Source: Catenuloplanes niger
GTDB taxonomy: Bacteria; Actinomycetota; Actinomycetes; Mycobacteriales; Micromonosporaceae
Direction of reading: 5' to 3'
Length of the DNA stretch: 64,000 bases
Assembly: GCF_031458255.1 (NCBI RefSeq)
Contig: NZ_JAVDYC010000001.1
Coordinates: forward strand, 6,643,001 to 6,707,000
In this document: positions 46,061-54,331 of the stretch, in pieces
Layout: each line of letters begins with the position of its first letter
Position numbering within the stretch: position 1 is the first letter of the stretch
Notes under the pieces: model-generated
Databases searched by the model: none
What the model was told of the DNA's origin: nothing
The model's input: only the letters and a program-made list of their open reading frames with translations
Program-made: the position numbers and the translations under genes

Positions 46061-46258
46061 ATGCATCCGGCGCATTACCTCGCTGAACTACATCGCATCG
46101 TCCGGTCGGGCCGCGACCAGGTGACGGACTCGCACGGGTTCCACTGGACCCGGAGCGGTGGCGAACTGGTCTGCCGGTCCTGGTCGCTGGCGGCCGGCAT
46201 GTGCGAGATCAGCGGCCGGCTCAGCTTCCGGATCACCGAGGTGCCGCTGGACCGGTGA
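46061..46258 (+). CDS. Small hypothetical protein
   Basis: A 65-residue protein that I do not recognise. A GGAGGACGAGAC ribosome site precedes the ATG. The sequence begins HPAHYLAELHRIVRSGRD and has two cysteines (ELVCRSW, GMCEISG), many His and aromatic residues and no membrane helix, so it could be a small metal- or nucleic-acid-binding protein. It lies 62 bp upstream of the sigma-factor gene and might be part of the same regulatory unit. Confidence 0.5.
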   Translation: MHPAHYLAELHRIVRSGRDQVTDSHGFHWTRSGGELVCRSWSLAAGMCEISGRLSFRITEVPLDR

Positions 46259-46322
46259 TGAGTTGTCGCGGCCGGGCCCGTCATACCTACGTCAGGACAA
46301 GACGAGGCGTGAGGATGACGTG

Positions 46323-47294
46323 ATGAGTGAGACCATGCGGCGCGACGTGGACGAGCCGGCGTTCTCCGGGCTGGCGGAACGGCACCGGCGGGAGCTGCAC
46401 GTGCACTGCTACCGGATGCTCGGGTCGTTCGAGGACGCGGAGGACACCGTGCAGGAGACGTTCCTGCGGGCGTGGCGGCGGCGGGAGACGTTCGAGGGAC
46501 GGTCGACGTTCCGGGCCTGGCTGTACCGGATCGCCACCAACGCGTGCCTGGACCTGCTGGCGAAGGTACGGCCGGAGCCGGCCACCGGCGGCGAGGTGCC
46601 GTGGCTGCAGCCGTACCCGGACCGGCTGCTCGACGAGCTGCCCGCCGACGACGCGGACGAGCCGGAGACGGTGGCCGTCGCGCGGGAGACGATCGAGCTG
46701 GCGTACCTGGTCGCGGTCCAGCACCTCGCGCCCCGCCCGCGGGCCGTGCTGATCCTGCGGGACGTGCTCGGCTGGCCCGCGAAGGACGTCGCGGAGCTGC
46801 TCGGCGACTCCGTCAACTCGGTCAACAGCGCGCTGCAGCGGGCCCGCGCCGGCATGCGGGAGCACCTGCCGGCCGAGCGGCAGGACTGGGCCGGCGGCAG
46901 CGGCGACGCCGGCACACGTGACCTGGTGCGCCGCTTCACCGACGCCAGCGTGGCCACGGACGTGCCGGCGCTCGCGGCGATGCTGCGCGCCGACGTCCGG
47001 TTCGCCATGCCGCCCACGCCGGGCCTGCACCTCGGCCGGGACGCGGTGGTGGCCGACTGGCTCCGGGACGGCTTCGCGGAGATGACCGGCCTGCGCGGTC
47101 TGCCCACGGCCGTGAACCGCCAGCCCGCGGTCGCGTTCTACCACCGCCGCGAGCCGGGTGGCGCGTACCTGCCGCTGACGCTCGACGTCCTGCGGATCAC
47201 CGGCGGGGCGATCACCGAACTGACCACGTTCCACGCCGACCGGTTCGCGGGGCTCGGCCTGCCGGAGCGCCTTCCGGCGGACGGGGCGGAGTAG
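46323..47294 (+). CDS. ECF-type RNA polymerase sigma factor with C-terminal SnoaL-like domain
   Basis: A 323-residue sigma factor. Region 2 (about 15-80) reads ELHVHCYRMLGSFEDAEDTV, QETFLRAWRR and STFRAWLYRIATNACLD; region 4 (about 125-180) reads LAPRPRAVLILRDVLGWPAK and SVNSALQRARAGMRE. Residues about 200-320 form a SnoaL/NTF2-like domain (TRDLVRRFTDASVATDVPAL, FAMPPTPGLHLGRDAVV) as in SigG-like ECF sigma factors, which replace an anti-sigma partner with a fused tail. Start ATG after GAGG. It is 5 bp upstream of the next gene. Confidence 0.85.
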   Translation: MSETMRRDVDEPAFSGLAERHRRELHVHCYRMLGSFEDAEDTVQETFLRAWRRRETFEGRSTFRAWLYRIATNACLDLLAKVRPEPATGGEVPWLQPYPDRLLDELPADDADEPETVAVARETIELAYLVAVQHLAPRPRAVLILRDVLGWPAKDVAELLGDSVNSVNSALQRARAGMREHLPAERQDWAGGSGDAGTRDLVRRFTDASVATDVPALAAMLRADVRFAMPPTPGLHLGRDAVVADWLRDGFAEMTGLRGLPTAVNRQPAVAFYHRREPGGAYLPLTLDVLRITGGAITELTTFHADRFAGLGLPERLPADGAE

Positions 47295-47299
47295 TCCCG

Positions 47300-48010
47300 G
47301 TGCGGACCCTGACGCTGCGCGGCGGCGCACGGGTCCCGGTGACCGCGGCGGAGTGGTCCGACGCGTTCGGCGTCGTCGTCCGCGGCCGGGTGCGGCTGGA
47401 GCTGCGCGACGGCACGCCCGGACCGGTCCTCGGCCGCGACGCCGGCTTCTGGCTGCGCGGCACCGGCGTCCGCGCGCTGCACAACCCCGGCCGCCGCACC
47501 GCCCACCTGCGCATCCACTCGCACCGGCCCAGCTCCCGGAGGAACGACATGATCAGTACCGACGACACCCGGACCCGCGCCGGCCGCTCTCCCGGCCTCG
47601 CGGTCACCGGCCTCGTGGCCACGGTCGCCGCGGTCGCGGCCACCACGGTCGCCGCCGCGCTGGCCCGGACGGCCGGCGTCGACTTCGCGGTCTCCGGCAC
47701 CGGGGAGACGATCCCGCTGTCCGGCTTCGCGGTGGTGACCGGCTTCTTCTCGCTGGTCGGCGTCGCCGTCGCCGCGGCCTTCCGGCGGTGGAGCGACCGC
47801 CCCGCCCACCGCTTCGTCCGCACCACGACGCTGCTGACCGCGCTCTCGCTGGTGCCGCCGTTGCTCACCGGAGCGGCCCCCGCCACCGTCGCGGCCCTGG
47901 TGGTCCTGCATCTCATCCCGGCGGCCGTGCTGATCCCCGCCCTCGCGCGCCACCTCCGGCGGTCCTCGCCCACCACCGCCGGCACCCGCACGCGGGCTCC
48001 GGCGGTCTGA
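47300..48010 (+). CDS. Cupin-like domain continuous with DUF6069-type membrane domain
   Basis: The open frame runs 236 codons from a GTG 5 bp after the sigma-factor stop. Codons 1-83 encode a small beta-rich cupin-like segment (FGVVVRGRVRLELRDG, AHLRIHSHRP). Codons 84-236 (from ATG 47549, with its own GGAGGAACGAC site) encode a four-helix DUF6069-type membrane protein with HLIPAAVLIPALARHLRR. Either one fusion protein or a nested start gives two products. Function unknown; the sigma neighbour suggests co-regulation. Confidence 0.65.
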   Translation: MRTLTLRGGARVPVTAAEWSDAFGVVVRGRVRLELRDGTPGPVLGRDAGFWLRGTGVRALHNPGRRTAHLRIHSHRPSSRRNDMISTDDTRTRAGRSPGLAVTGLVATVAAVAATTVAAALARTAGVDFAVSGTGETIPLSGFAVVTGFFSLVGVAVAAAFRRWSDRPAHRFVRTTTLLTALSLVPPLLTGAAPATVAALVVLHLIPAAVLIPALARHLRRSSPTTAGTRTRAPAV

Positions 48011-48046
48011 CGGCGCACGAGCGGCACCGGCCCGGACGACGAGTGA

Positions 48047-48085
48047 CACCGGTCCGGCGGCGGGCGACCCGCCGCCGGACCGGTG
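48047..48085. terminator. Bidirectional hairpin terminator
   Basis: A perfect 18-bp stem (CACCGGTCCGGCGGCGGG and complement) with loop CGA between convergent genes ending at 48010 and 48089. Confidence 0.88.
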
Positions 48086-48088
48086 CCG

Positions 48089-50590
48089 TCAGCGCGTCGC
48101 GGCCGGGGCCGACGTCGTCACCGACCACAGGATCGCGCCGGCGACCTGCGGGTACAGGCCCTTCGGGTGGGCCCGGAACAGCGGTTCCGTGCCGAACAGG
48201 ACGGCGGCGGTGCCGGAGGCCGAGACGCCGGAGACGATCGAGGCCTGGCCGGCCGCGTCGGCGGGGCCGGCGGTGCCGTCGTCGTGGGCGCGCCAGTGCC
48301 CGGCGACCAGCGGTGTCGCCGCGTACCGCTGCTCCGCCACCACGCCCGCGCCGAGCCCGGTGAACCACAGCGGCGAGTAGACGAACGAGTGCGGCAACGC
48401 GGTCGCACCGATCGGGCCGGGGCCGTTGACCACGGACACGACGCCGTTCGCGTCCGCGCGGCCGATGACCGCGGTGACCGGGAGCAGCCCGGCGTCGGCG
48501 TTGAACCGGGCGCCGGTGGGACCGCGGGTGATCACGGCGCGGACCTTGGAGACCGCGGTGCGGGCGGCGGCGCCGAGGGACGACCAGGACAGGCCGGACG
48601 AGACGTACAGCACGGAGACGCCGTCCAGCGACGCGCCCGCGTTCAGCGCCGAGGTCGAGACCGGCCGGACCTCGAAGCCGAGGTCCCGCAGCACCAGCAG
48701 TTCGTCCGCGGCCGCGGCGGCCGCGATCACCGGCCGGGTGAGCGGCACCCCGGCGGCGCCGCGCGGGGCGGCGGTGAACCGGACCCCGTAGGTGCCGGCG
48801 ACCGCGGCGGCCTCCCGGCGGGGCACCACGACGGTGCCGTCCGGCAGCCGGCGGACCGGGACCCCGCGGTCCAGGAGCGCGTTGAGCGCGCGGATGTCGG
48901 CCGCGTCCGCGAGCGTGAGCAGCACGTCACCGCGGCCGGGCGGCACCGCACCGGTGGGGGCCGCGACGGTGACCGGGCGCAGGCCGCCCGGGAGCGCGCC
49001 GCGCTGGACGATCGAGACCGGGGCTCCCCAGAGCAGCCGGTGCGACCAGCCGGAGATGTCGTACATCTGCGGTACCAGCGCGGAGATGTCCCGGCCGGCC
49101 TCCAGCATCGCGTTCGCCAGGCCGCGCTTGGGCTGGTGCATGTCCACGACGTAGGTGCCCGCGGGGTAGGAACGCCCGGACAGGGTGAAGCCCCGGGACG
49201 CCCGGCCGACCCGGATGTCGTGCGCCACCAGATGGTCCACCAGGCGGGCGGCGGCGGGGGACCCGGCCGGGATCACGTAGGCGCGCGGGAACTCCGTCTT
49301 GTAGCGGTCCTCCGGGCCGTAGCCGGGCACGGCGCCGTCCGGGAGGTCACGCAGCGGCTCGCCGGCCCAGCCGCGGCGGAACTGCTCGATCTGGCCGGCG
49401 ATCAACGACGCCCGGTTCGCGTCGGTGTAGGCGATCGCGCCCCGGATGGTCGCCTCCACCACCGCGGTGTTGCGGGCCGCGCGGCGCTGCAGCTCCGCGA
49501 CCGGCAGCGTGTCGTACTCCGCGTTGTTGACCCGCAGCGGGATCTCCACGGTGTGCCCGATCGCGCCGTGGTACATCGCGTACATCGGGGTGAAGATCGG
49601 CGGCCAGTCGTCCCAGTCGCCGGGCGCGAAGTCGCGGAACGGGATGTCGACCGCCTCACCGAGCGCGTTGACCTGGCGTTCCATGCCGAGCGCGTTGTTG
49701 TAGGCGTGCGGCAGGTAGAGGTCGTACTCGTAGTTCTGCCCGTGCGGCGGTGTGCACGGCTCGATCAGCGTGGTGCCGGTGTAGCCGTGCTCGTCCAGCA
49801 TGACCAGCGGCTGCGCGTCGATCGCGACCGAGCGCACGGCCCGCGACTCCGGCTGCGACGAGGTGACGTGGTCCCGGTTGACGTCGAAGCCGGCGCCGTT
49901 CGCCCGGGTCCCCGCGACCCGGCCGTCCGGGTTGTTGGTGACGGTGAGGTAGATCCGGGTGCGGCGCAGCATCGCGGCGGTGGCGGCGTCGGTCGCGGTG
50001 GCGAGCTGCTCGATCAGGCGCAGCGAGCCGTCCGTACCCTCCCACTCGTTGCCGTGGATGTTCGCGTTGATCCAGATCGGGGCCTTGTAGTCGCGCCGCA
50101 GCGATCGGTCGCGTGCGGCCCGGACCGGGTCGTCCTCGATCAGCCGCCGCCACCCGGACTGCCGGCGCGTCTCGGCCGCGCTCTCCGGCGCGGTCACGGT
50201 GACCAGGTAGAGATCGCGGCCGAGCACGGACTGCCCGATCACCTCGACGGAGACGCGGTCGCTCGCGGCCTGCAGCGCGTTCAGCCGCGGCGCGATCCCG
50301 TGGTACGGCACCAGCCCCAGCTTGATCGACTTGTCCGCCGGGTTCTCCGGGGGGACGCGCAGCCGGGTCTGCCGCGGGTAGCCGCCGTCGCGCCGCTCGG
50401 CGGACCAGGTGCCGGCGGCGGTCAGGGCCGCGACCGGCGAGTCGGTGGCCGCGACCTCGTTCCGCTCCGGTCCGTTGCCGAAGTCGCGGGTGACCGGGTC
50501 CGGCGGGGCGGCGACCGCCGCCGATGGAAGCACGGTGACACCGAGACCCGCGATCAGCAGCCCGGTGAGGATCTTGCCTGGTGAGCGCAC
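48089..50590 (-). CDS. Secreted M14-family zinc carboxypeptidase
   Basis: An 833-residue exported peptidase. Residues 1-28 are a signal peptide ending AAVAA. The M14 domain (about 80-400) carries the metal ligands in INANIHGNEWEG (H-x-x-E) and the third histidine in MLDEHGYTG, with YLTVTNNPDGRVAG and DVNRDHVTS before it; TVEIPLRVNN holds the expected catalytic glutamate. The remaining 400 residues are beta-rich accessory domains (RSYPAGTYVVDMHQP and others). It would trim C-terminal residues from extracellular peptides or proteins. GTG start with GGAGG six bases upstream. Confidence 0.85.
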   Translation of the reverse strand: MRSPGKILTGLLIAGLGVTVLPSAAVAAPPDPVTRDFGNGPERNEVAATDSPVAALTAAGTWSAERRDGGYPRQTRLRVPPENPADKSIKLGLVPYHGIAPRLNALQAASDRVSVEVIGQSVLGRDLYLVTVTAPESAAETRRQSGWRRLIEDDPVRAARDRSLRRDYKAPIWINANIHGNEWEGTDGSLRLIEQLATATDAATAAMLRRTRIYLTVTNNPDGRVAGTRANGAGFDVNRDHVTSSQPESRAVRSVAIDAQPLVMLDEHGYTGTTLIEPCTPPHGQNYEYDLYLPHAYNNALGMERQVNALGEAVDIPFRDFAPGDWDDWPPIFTPMYAMYHGAIGHTVEIPLRVNNAEYDTLPVAELQRRAARNTAVVEATIRGAIAYTDANRASLIAGQIEQFRRGWAGEPLRDLPDGAVPGYGPEDRYKTEFPRAYVIPAGSPAAARLVDHLVAHDIRVGRASRGFTLSGRSYPAGTYVVDMHQPKRGLANAMLEAGRDISALVPQMYDISGWSHRLLWGAPVSIVQRGALPGGLRPVTVAAPTGAVPPGRGDVLLTLADAADIRALNALLDRGVPVRRLPDGTVVVPRREAAAVAGTYGVRFTAAPRGAAGVPLTRPVIAAAAAADELLVLRDLGFEVRPVSTSALNAGASLDGVSVLYVSSGLSWSSLGAAARTAVSKVRAVITRGPTGARFNADAGLLPVTAVIGRADANGVVSVVNGPGPIGATALPHSFVYSPLWFTGLGAGVVAEQRYAATPLVAGHWRAHDDGTAGPADAAGQASIVSGVSASGTAAVLFGTEPLFRAHPKGLYPQVAGAILWSVTTSAPAATR

Positions 50591-50672
50591 GAAGCACCTC
50601 CACGATGGATGTGCTCAAGATCCTGGCCGGGGGACAGAGATCGAATCAATACGTATCGCTGTCACATGCGTG

Positions 50673-51110
50673 TTAAAGCTGGTGCAGCGCCTTCGCCAGG
50701 GGAGCCAGCTCGGGCATCCGGGCGGCCTCGTCGAGCGCCTGCGCGAGCACCTCGTCGTGCGTGGGCCGCGCCTTCGCCAACAGCTCGCGCCCCTCCAGCG
50801 TCAGCTCCGAGTAGATCCCGCGGCGGTCGTCCTGACAGAGGTAGCGCCCCAGCAGCCCGCGGTCCTCCAGCCGGTTGACCAGCCGGGTCGCCGCGCTCGA
50901 CGACAGCGCGGCCGCCCGGGCCAGCTGCGACATCCGCATGTGGAAGCCGTCCTGCCGGGACAGCGCTTCCAGCACCGTGAACTCGACCACGGACAGGCCG
51001 TGCCCGGACGACAGCGCACGCTCCAGCGCCGCGTCGATCAGCCCGTGCAGCGCGGCGAGCGTTCGCCACCCCTGCGCCCGGACCTGCACCGCGTCATCCG
51101 CGATTCCCAT
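50673..51110 (-). CDS. MarR-family transcriptional regulator
   Basis: A 145-residue winged-helix regulator. The DNA-binding part (about 40-105) shows LSVVEFTVLEALSRQDGFHM, RMSQLARAAALSSSAATRLV, NRLEDRGLLGRYLCQDDRRG and a wing with YSELTLEGRELL. Single cysteine C94. It is transcribed toward and 82 bp upstream of the peptidase, so it may be co-transcribed or control it; ATACGTAT (a short palindrome in the gap) is a possible site. Repeat copy D lies beyond its 5' end. Confidence 0.85.
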   Translation of the reverse strand: MGIADDAVQVRAQGWRTLAALHGLIDAALERALSSGHGLSVVEFTVLEALSRQDGFHMRMSQLARAAALSSSAATRLVNRLEDRGLLGRYLCQDDRRGIYSELTLEGRELLAKARPTHDEVLAQALDEAARMPELAPLAKALHQL

Positions 51111-51180
51111 GGCCGACAGCCTAACAGGCGCAAGCCCATACCCGGCGTGTGCAAATAATCGACGAGACCCGGAAACCCTG

Positions 51181-51256
51181 TTTCCCGCTTCCGGCGTGGT
51201 GGCGCCGGGCGTGCTCCCGCGGGCACCGGTCGTCGCCGGGGCTCCTCCCTGCCGGT
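51181..51256 (+). repeat. Dispersed intergenic repeat, copy D
   Basis: Contains CCCGCTTCCGGCGTGG, then GTGCTCCCGCGGGCACCGGTCG and a GGCTCCTCCCT end, in the same order as copies B and C. It sits between the 5' end of the MarR gene and the 3' end of the pentapeptide-repeat gene. Confidence 0.75.
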
Positions 51257-51286
51257 CGCGCCGTGGTCACCACGAGAACCCGCGGG

Positions 51287-51958
51287 TCAGTCGCTGTCGA
51301 CCGTGATGCCCATGGCCGCGGCCAGGACGTAGGAGAGGGCGAGCAGGTCGCTCTCGTGCACCACGGCGCCGCGGAGCTGCGCGGGGCTCCCGACGCCGGC
51401 CAGGGAGCAGCCGCGGAACCGGGTGCCGGCCAGGTCGGCCTGGTGGAGCTGGACGCCGGTCAGGTCGCAGCGGGTGAAGCGGGCGCCGCGCAGGTCGGCG
51501 CCGGTGAAGTCGGCGCCGGTCAGGTTGCAGCCGACGAAGTGCACCGCCTCGAAGCGGGTGAACCGCCAGCCGGACAGATCCAGCCGGCACTCCTCCGCGC
51601 GCACGTCGCGCAGCGTCCCGTCGGTGATCGTGAGCCCGGTCATCCGGGAGTCGCGCAGCTCGACCCGGGTGAGCGCGCCGCCGTCGCTGGTCAGGTTCGC
51701 CCAGTTCGAGTTCTGCACCAGGCAGTCGGTCAGCGCCAGCTGGTCCAGGCGCGCGCCGGAGAGGTCGGCCGCGCGGAACCGGCACTGGGTGAACCGCAGC
51801 GCCTCGGCCTCCCGCCCGGACAGGTCGACGTCGTAGTAGGCGAGTCGCGCGTACGAGCCCTCCGGTTCCGGGTCGCCCGGGGCGATCTCCACACCGGACG
51901 GCGGCTTCGGTGGCTTCGGGTCGGCGGAGACGACGGCGCGGCGGCGGGACGGAGGCAC
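51287..51958 (-). CDS. Pentapeptide-repeat protein
   Basis: A 223-residue protein. After a Pro-rich N-terminus, residues about 40-205 contain pentapeptide repeats of the A(D/N)LxX form: ADLSGARLD, DLSGW, NLTGADFTGADLRGARFTRC, DLTGVQLHQADLAGTRFRGC. Such right-handed quadrilateral beta-helices can mimic DNA, as in QnrA/MfpA gyrase protectors, but many have unknown roles. Central repeats are less regular. A GTG start is used. No membrane helix. The C-terminal stretch LALSYVLAAAMGI is hydrophobic and helical. Confidence 0.82.
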   Translation of the reverse strand: MPPSRRRAVVSADPKPPKPPSGVEIAPGDPEPEGSYARLAYYDVDLSGREAEALRFTQCRFRAADLSGARLDQLALTDCLVQNSNWANLTSDGGALTRVELRDSRMTGLTITDGTLRDVRAEECRLDLSGWRFTRFEAVHFVGCNLTGADFTGADLRGARFTRCDLTGVQLHQADLAGTRFRGCSLAGVGSPAQLRGAVVHESDLLALSYVLAAAMGITVDSD

Positions 51959-52040
51959 CCCGACACCCTATGGAGGACGCGCACCGCCGGTCCGACGCGC
52001 CCCTCTCGCCGTACCCTCGAATGGGTTTTATGGTTCTGGG

Positions 52041-52199
52041 GTGGATTCCTTCGTGACACCCGACCGGGTGATGTCGGTGCTCGCGGCCGAGGAACGGGCC
52101 TGGTCCGACATCGGCGTCGTGCAGGTTCTGGGCCTCGTCGCGGGCATATTGTTCCTGGTCCTGGCCATCCGGGCGATGTTCGGCGGCGGGAAGCGATAG
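52041..52199 (+). CDS. 52-residue single-pass membrane protein
   Basis: GTG at 52041 opens a 52-codon frame ending with TAG at 52197-52199. The product has a charged N-terminus (VDSFVTPDRVMSVLAAEERA), one hydrophobic helix (about 26-46, VVQVLGLVAGILFLVLAIRAM) and a GGGKR tail, so N-out/C-in or the reverse cannot be fixed. TATGGT at 52029-52034 lies 6 bases before the GTG and there is no ribosome site, suggesting a leaderless mRNA. Too short for automatic calling but codon use is like its neighbours. Confidence 0.55.
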   Translation: MDSFVTPDRVMSVLAAEERAWSDIGVVQVLGLVAGILFLVLAIRAMFGGGKR

Positions 52200-52287
52200 C
52201 CGTTCGGCCGTCATGCCCTGCAATTTGCACTCCGGGTACCGTGGCGACCTGCACAGAGACGGAGAGTCACCGACCTGGGGCGGAACT

Positions 52288-52914
52288 GTGGATGTCGAAC
52301 TGTCGCAGCACCATCTCGCCGCCGGGCTGGCCCGGGTGGCGGTCGCGGTCCGGGCCGCCGGCGACGACCCGTCGGCGGCCGAGCGCACGCTCGCGCAGCA
52401 GCAGGTGCTGCTCGTGCTGCGGCGGCGGGACACGAGCTGCCCGCTGAGCGAGCTGTCCAAGGACCTGAGCATGACCACGAAGGCGCTGCTCGCGGCCGTG
52501 GAGACGCTGGTCTCGGAGGGGCTGGTCACGATGGGGCCGGCGCCGTCGTTCTCGCCCGGTGAGATGCGGCTGTCGCTGACCGAGGCCGGGCGCGCCGAGC
52601 CGGTCGAGCCGATGAACTGGGCCGCGGACCTGCTCAAGGGCCTGCACGACCTGGACGCGCTGCGCCGCCAGCACCTGCTCGACGTGGTCACCACGACGAT
52701 CCGGTCGATGCAGGCGGCCGACCAGATCCCGATCACGAAGATGTGCGTGACCTGCCGGTTCTTCGAGTCGTACGCGTACCCGGGCAGTGGTCAGCCGCAC
52801 CACTGCTGGCTGGTCGGCAGTCCGTTCGGCCACCTGGACCTGCGGCTGCGCTGCCCGGAGGCGAAACCCGGCGAGGCCATGCACGTGATGCTCGCGCCGC
52901 GCGACGACGATTGA
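52288..52914 (+). CDS. MarR-type winged-helix regulator with C-terminal cysteine cluster
   Basis: A 208-residue protein. The N-terminal winged helix (about 25-95) reads LAQQQVLLVLRRRDTSCPLS, ELSKDLSMTTKALLAAVETL and VSEGLVTMGP. The C-terminus has CVTCRFF (C-x-x-C), HHCWLVGS and RLRCPEA, four cysteines plus paired histidines, a pattern seen in actinobacterial MarR proteins that could bind zinc or an Fe-S cluster. GTG at 52288 was chosen over an upstream ATG lacking a ribosome site. It precedes an F420 enzyme by 29 bp and may regulate it. Confidence 0.72.
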   Translation: MDVELSQHHLAAGLARVAVAVRAAGDDPSAAERTLAQQQVLLVLRRRDTSCPLSELSKDLSMTTKALLAAVETLVSEGLVTMGPAPSFSPGEMRLSLTEAGRAEPVEPMNWAADLLKGLHDLDALRRQHLLDVVTTTIRSMQAADQIPITKMCVTCRFFESYAYPGSGQPHHCWLVGSPFGHLDLRLRCPEAKPGEAMHVMLAPRDDD

Positions 52915-52943
52915 GCTGCCGTTTCGCGGGTACGACAGGCCGT

Positions 52944-53903
52944 ATGAAGGTGGGTTACTTCCTGTCCAGCGAGGAGTTCACGCCGGCCGAGCTGCTGGAG
53001 CAGGCGCGCGGCGCCGAGCAGGCCGGGTTCGAGGCACTCTGGATCTCCGACCACTACCATCCCTGGGTCGACGCGCAGGGCCAGAGCCCGTTCGTCTGGT
53101 CCATGATCGGCGCGCTCAGCCAGGTCACCACGCTGCCGATCACCACGGCCGTGACCTGCCCGACCGTGCGCATCCACCCGGCCGTGCTGGCGCAGGCCGC
53201 GGCCACCTCCGCGGTGCTGCACAACGGGCGGTTCGTGCTCGGCGTCGGCTCCGGCGAGGCGCTCAACGAGCACATCCTCGGCGACGCGTGGCCGAACGCG
53301 GACACCCGGCTGGAGATGCTCGAGGAGGCCGTGGAGGTGATGCGCGCGCTGTGGGCGAACCCGGACTCGTTCGTCGACCACCGGGGCAAGCACTACCGGG
53401 TGGAGAACGCGCGGATCTACACGATGCCGGAGAAGCCGCCGGCGGTCTACGTGTCCGGGTTCGGGCCGAAGGCGGTGGACCTGGCCGCGCGGATCGGCGA
53501 CGGCTACGTCAGCACGATGCCGGACGGCGACCTGGTGCGCCGCTTCCGGGAGAACGGCGGCGGCGACAAGCCCGCGCAGGGCGGCTTCAAGGCCTGCTTC
53601 GCGCCGACCGAGGACGAGGCGGTGGAGATCGCCTACCGGCGCTGGCCGAACGCGGGCGTGCCGGGCGAGCTGTCCCAGGTGCTGCCGTCCCCGAGGCACT
53701 TCGAGCAGGCGTCGCAGCTGGTGCCGAAGGAGAAGATGCGCGAGGCACACGTCTGCGGCAGCGACCCGGACGCGCACCTGGAGCAGATCGCGCAGTACGC
53801 GAAGGCCGGCTTCGACGAGGTCTACGTCTCCAACATCGGCCCGAACTGGGCCGGCTTCTTCGACCTCTACCGGTCGTCGGTGTTCCCGGCGCTGAAGCGC
53901 TGA
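52944..53903 (+). CDS. LLM-class F420-dependent oxidoreductase
   Basis: A 319-residue TIM-barrel enzyme. It has KVGYFLSSEEFTPAELLEQA, EALWISDHYHPWVDAQGQSP, FVLGVGSGEALNEHILGDAW and AVYVSGFGPKAVDLAARIG, the pattern of the TIGR03557 group related to F420-dependent glucose-6-phosphate dehydrogenase. Function: hydride transfer with F420; substrate unknown. ATG start at 52944. Probably co-transcribed with the upstream regulator. A strong terminator lies at 53938-53980. Confidence 0.85.
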   Translation: MKVGYFLSSEEFTPAELLEQARGAEQAGFEALWISDHYHPWVDAQGQSPFVWSMIGALSQVTTLPITTAVTCPTVRIHPAVLAQAAATSAVLHNGRFVLGVGSGEALNEHILGDAWPNADTRLEMLEEAVEVMRALWANPDSFVDHRGKHYRVENARIYTMPEKPPAVYVSGFGPKAVDLAARIGDGYVSTMPDGDLVRRFRENGGGDKPAQGGFKACFAPTEDEAVEIAYRRWPNAGVPGELSQVLPSPRHFEQASQLVPKEKMREAHVCGSDPDAHLEQIAQYAKAGFDEVYVSNIGPNWAGFFDLYRSSVFPALKR

Positions 53904-53937
53904 CGCACGCACGTCACCCGCTCCCGCCCGCACGATC

Positions 53938-53980
53938 GAGGCGTCCCGCCCGCCGTTCCGCACGGCCGGCGGGACGCCTC
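53938..53980. terminator. Bidirectional hairpin terminator
   Basis: GAGGCGTCCCGCC pairs perfectly with GGCGGGACGCCTC; the inner loop also pairs (GCCG/CGGC). It lies between the convergent LLM and GNAT genes. Confidence 0.85.
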
Positions 53981-53998
53981 GGTCATGGATGCCGGCGC

Positions 53999-54280
53999 CT
54001 ACCCGGCGACCAGGTCCTGATAGTCCGGGTGACGCTCGATGTAGGACTTGATGAACGCGCACCGCGGGACCACCGTGGCGCCGCGCTCCCGGGCCGCGTC
54101 GAGCGCGGCGGCCGCCAGCGTCGACCCGAGGCCCTGCCCCTCGTGGCCGGGATCGACCTCGGTGTGCGTGAAGATCAGCGCGTCGTCGCGCACCCGGTAG
54201 GCCGCGAACCCGGCGACCGTGCCGTCGACGACGATCTCGAACCGGCTCTCCGCCGCGTTGTCCCGCACCTCGGTGCTCAT
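53999..54280 (-). CDS. GNAT-like N-acetyltransferase (YjdJ/COG2388 type)
   Basis: A 93-residue small acyltransferase. Residues 14-60 read FEIVVDGTVAGFAAYRVRDD, then THTEVDPGHEGQGLGSTLAA, where the GHEGQGLG stretch is the acetyl-CoA pyrophosphate-binding Q/RxxGxG/A motif. PRCAFIKSYIERHPDYQDL is the conserved end of this minimal GNAT subfamily. Substrate unknown. The ATG start is preceded by a modest GGGAG site. It is convergent with the LLM gene. Confidence 0.87.
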   Translation of the reverse strand: MSTEVRDNAAESRFEIVVDGTVAGFAAYRVRDDALIFTHTEVDPGHEGQGLGSTLAAAALDAARERGATVVPRCAFIKSYIERHPDYQDLVAG

Positions 54281-54331
54281 CGCTGACTCCCCTCGATCGA
54301 CTTCCGCAAGCCTAGCCAGGCCGGCACGGCG

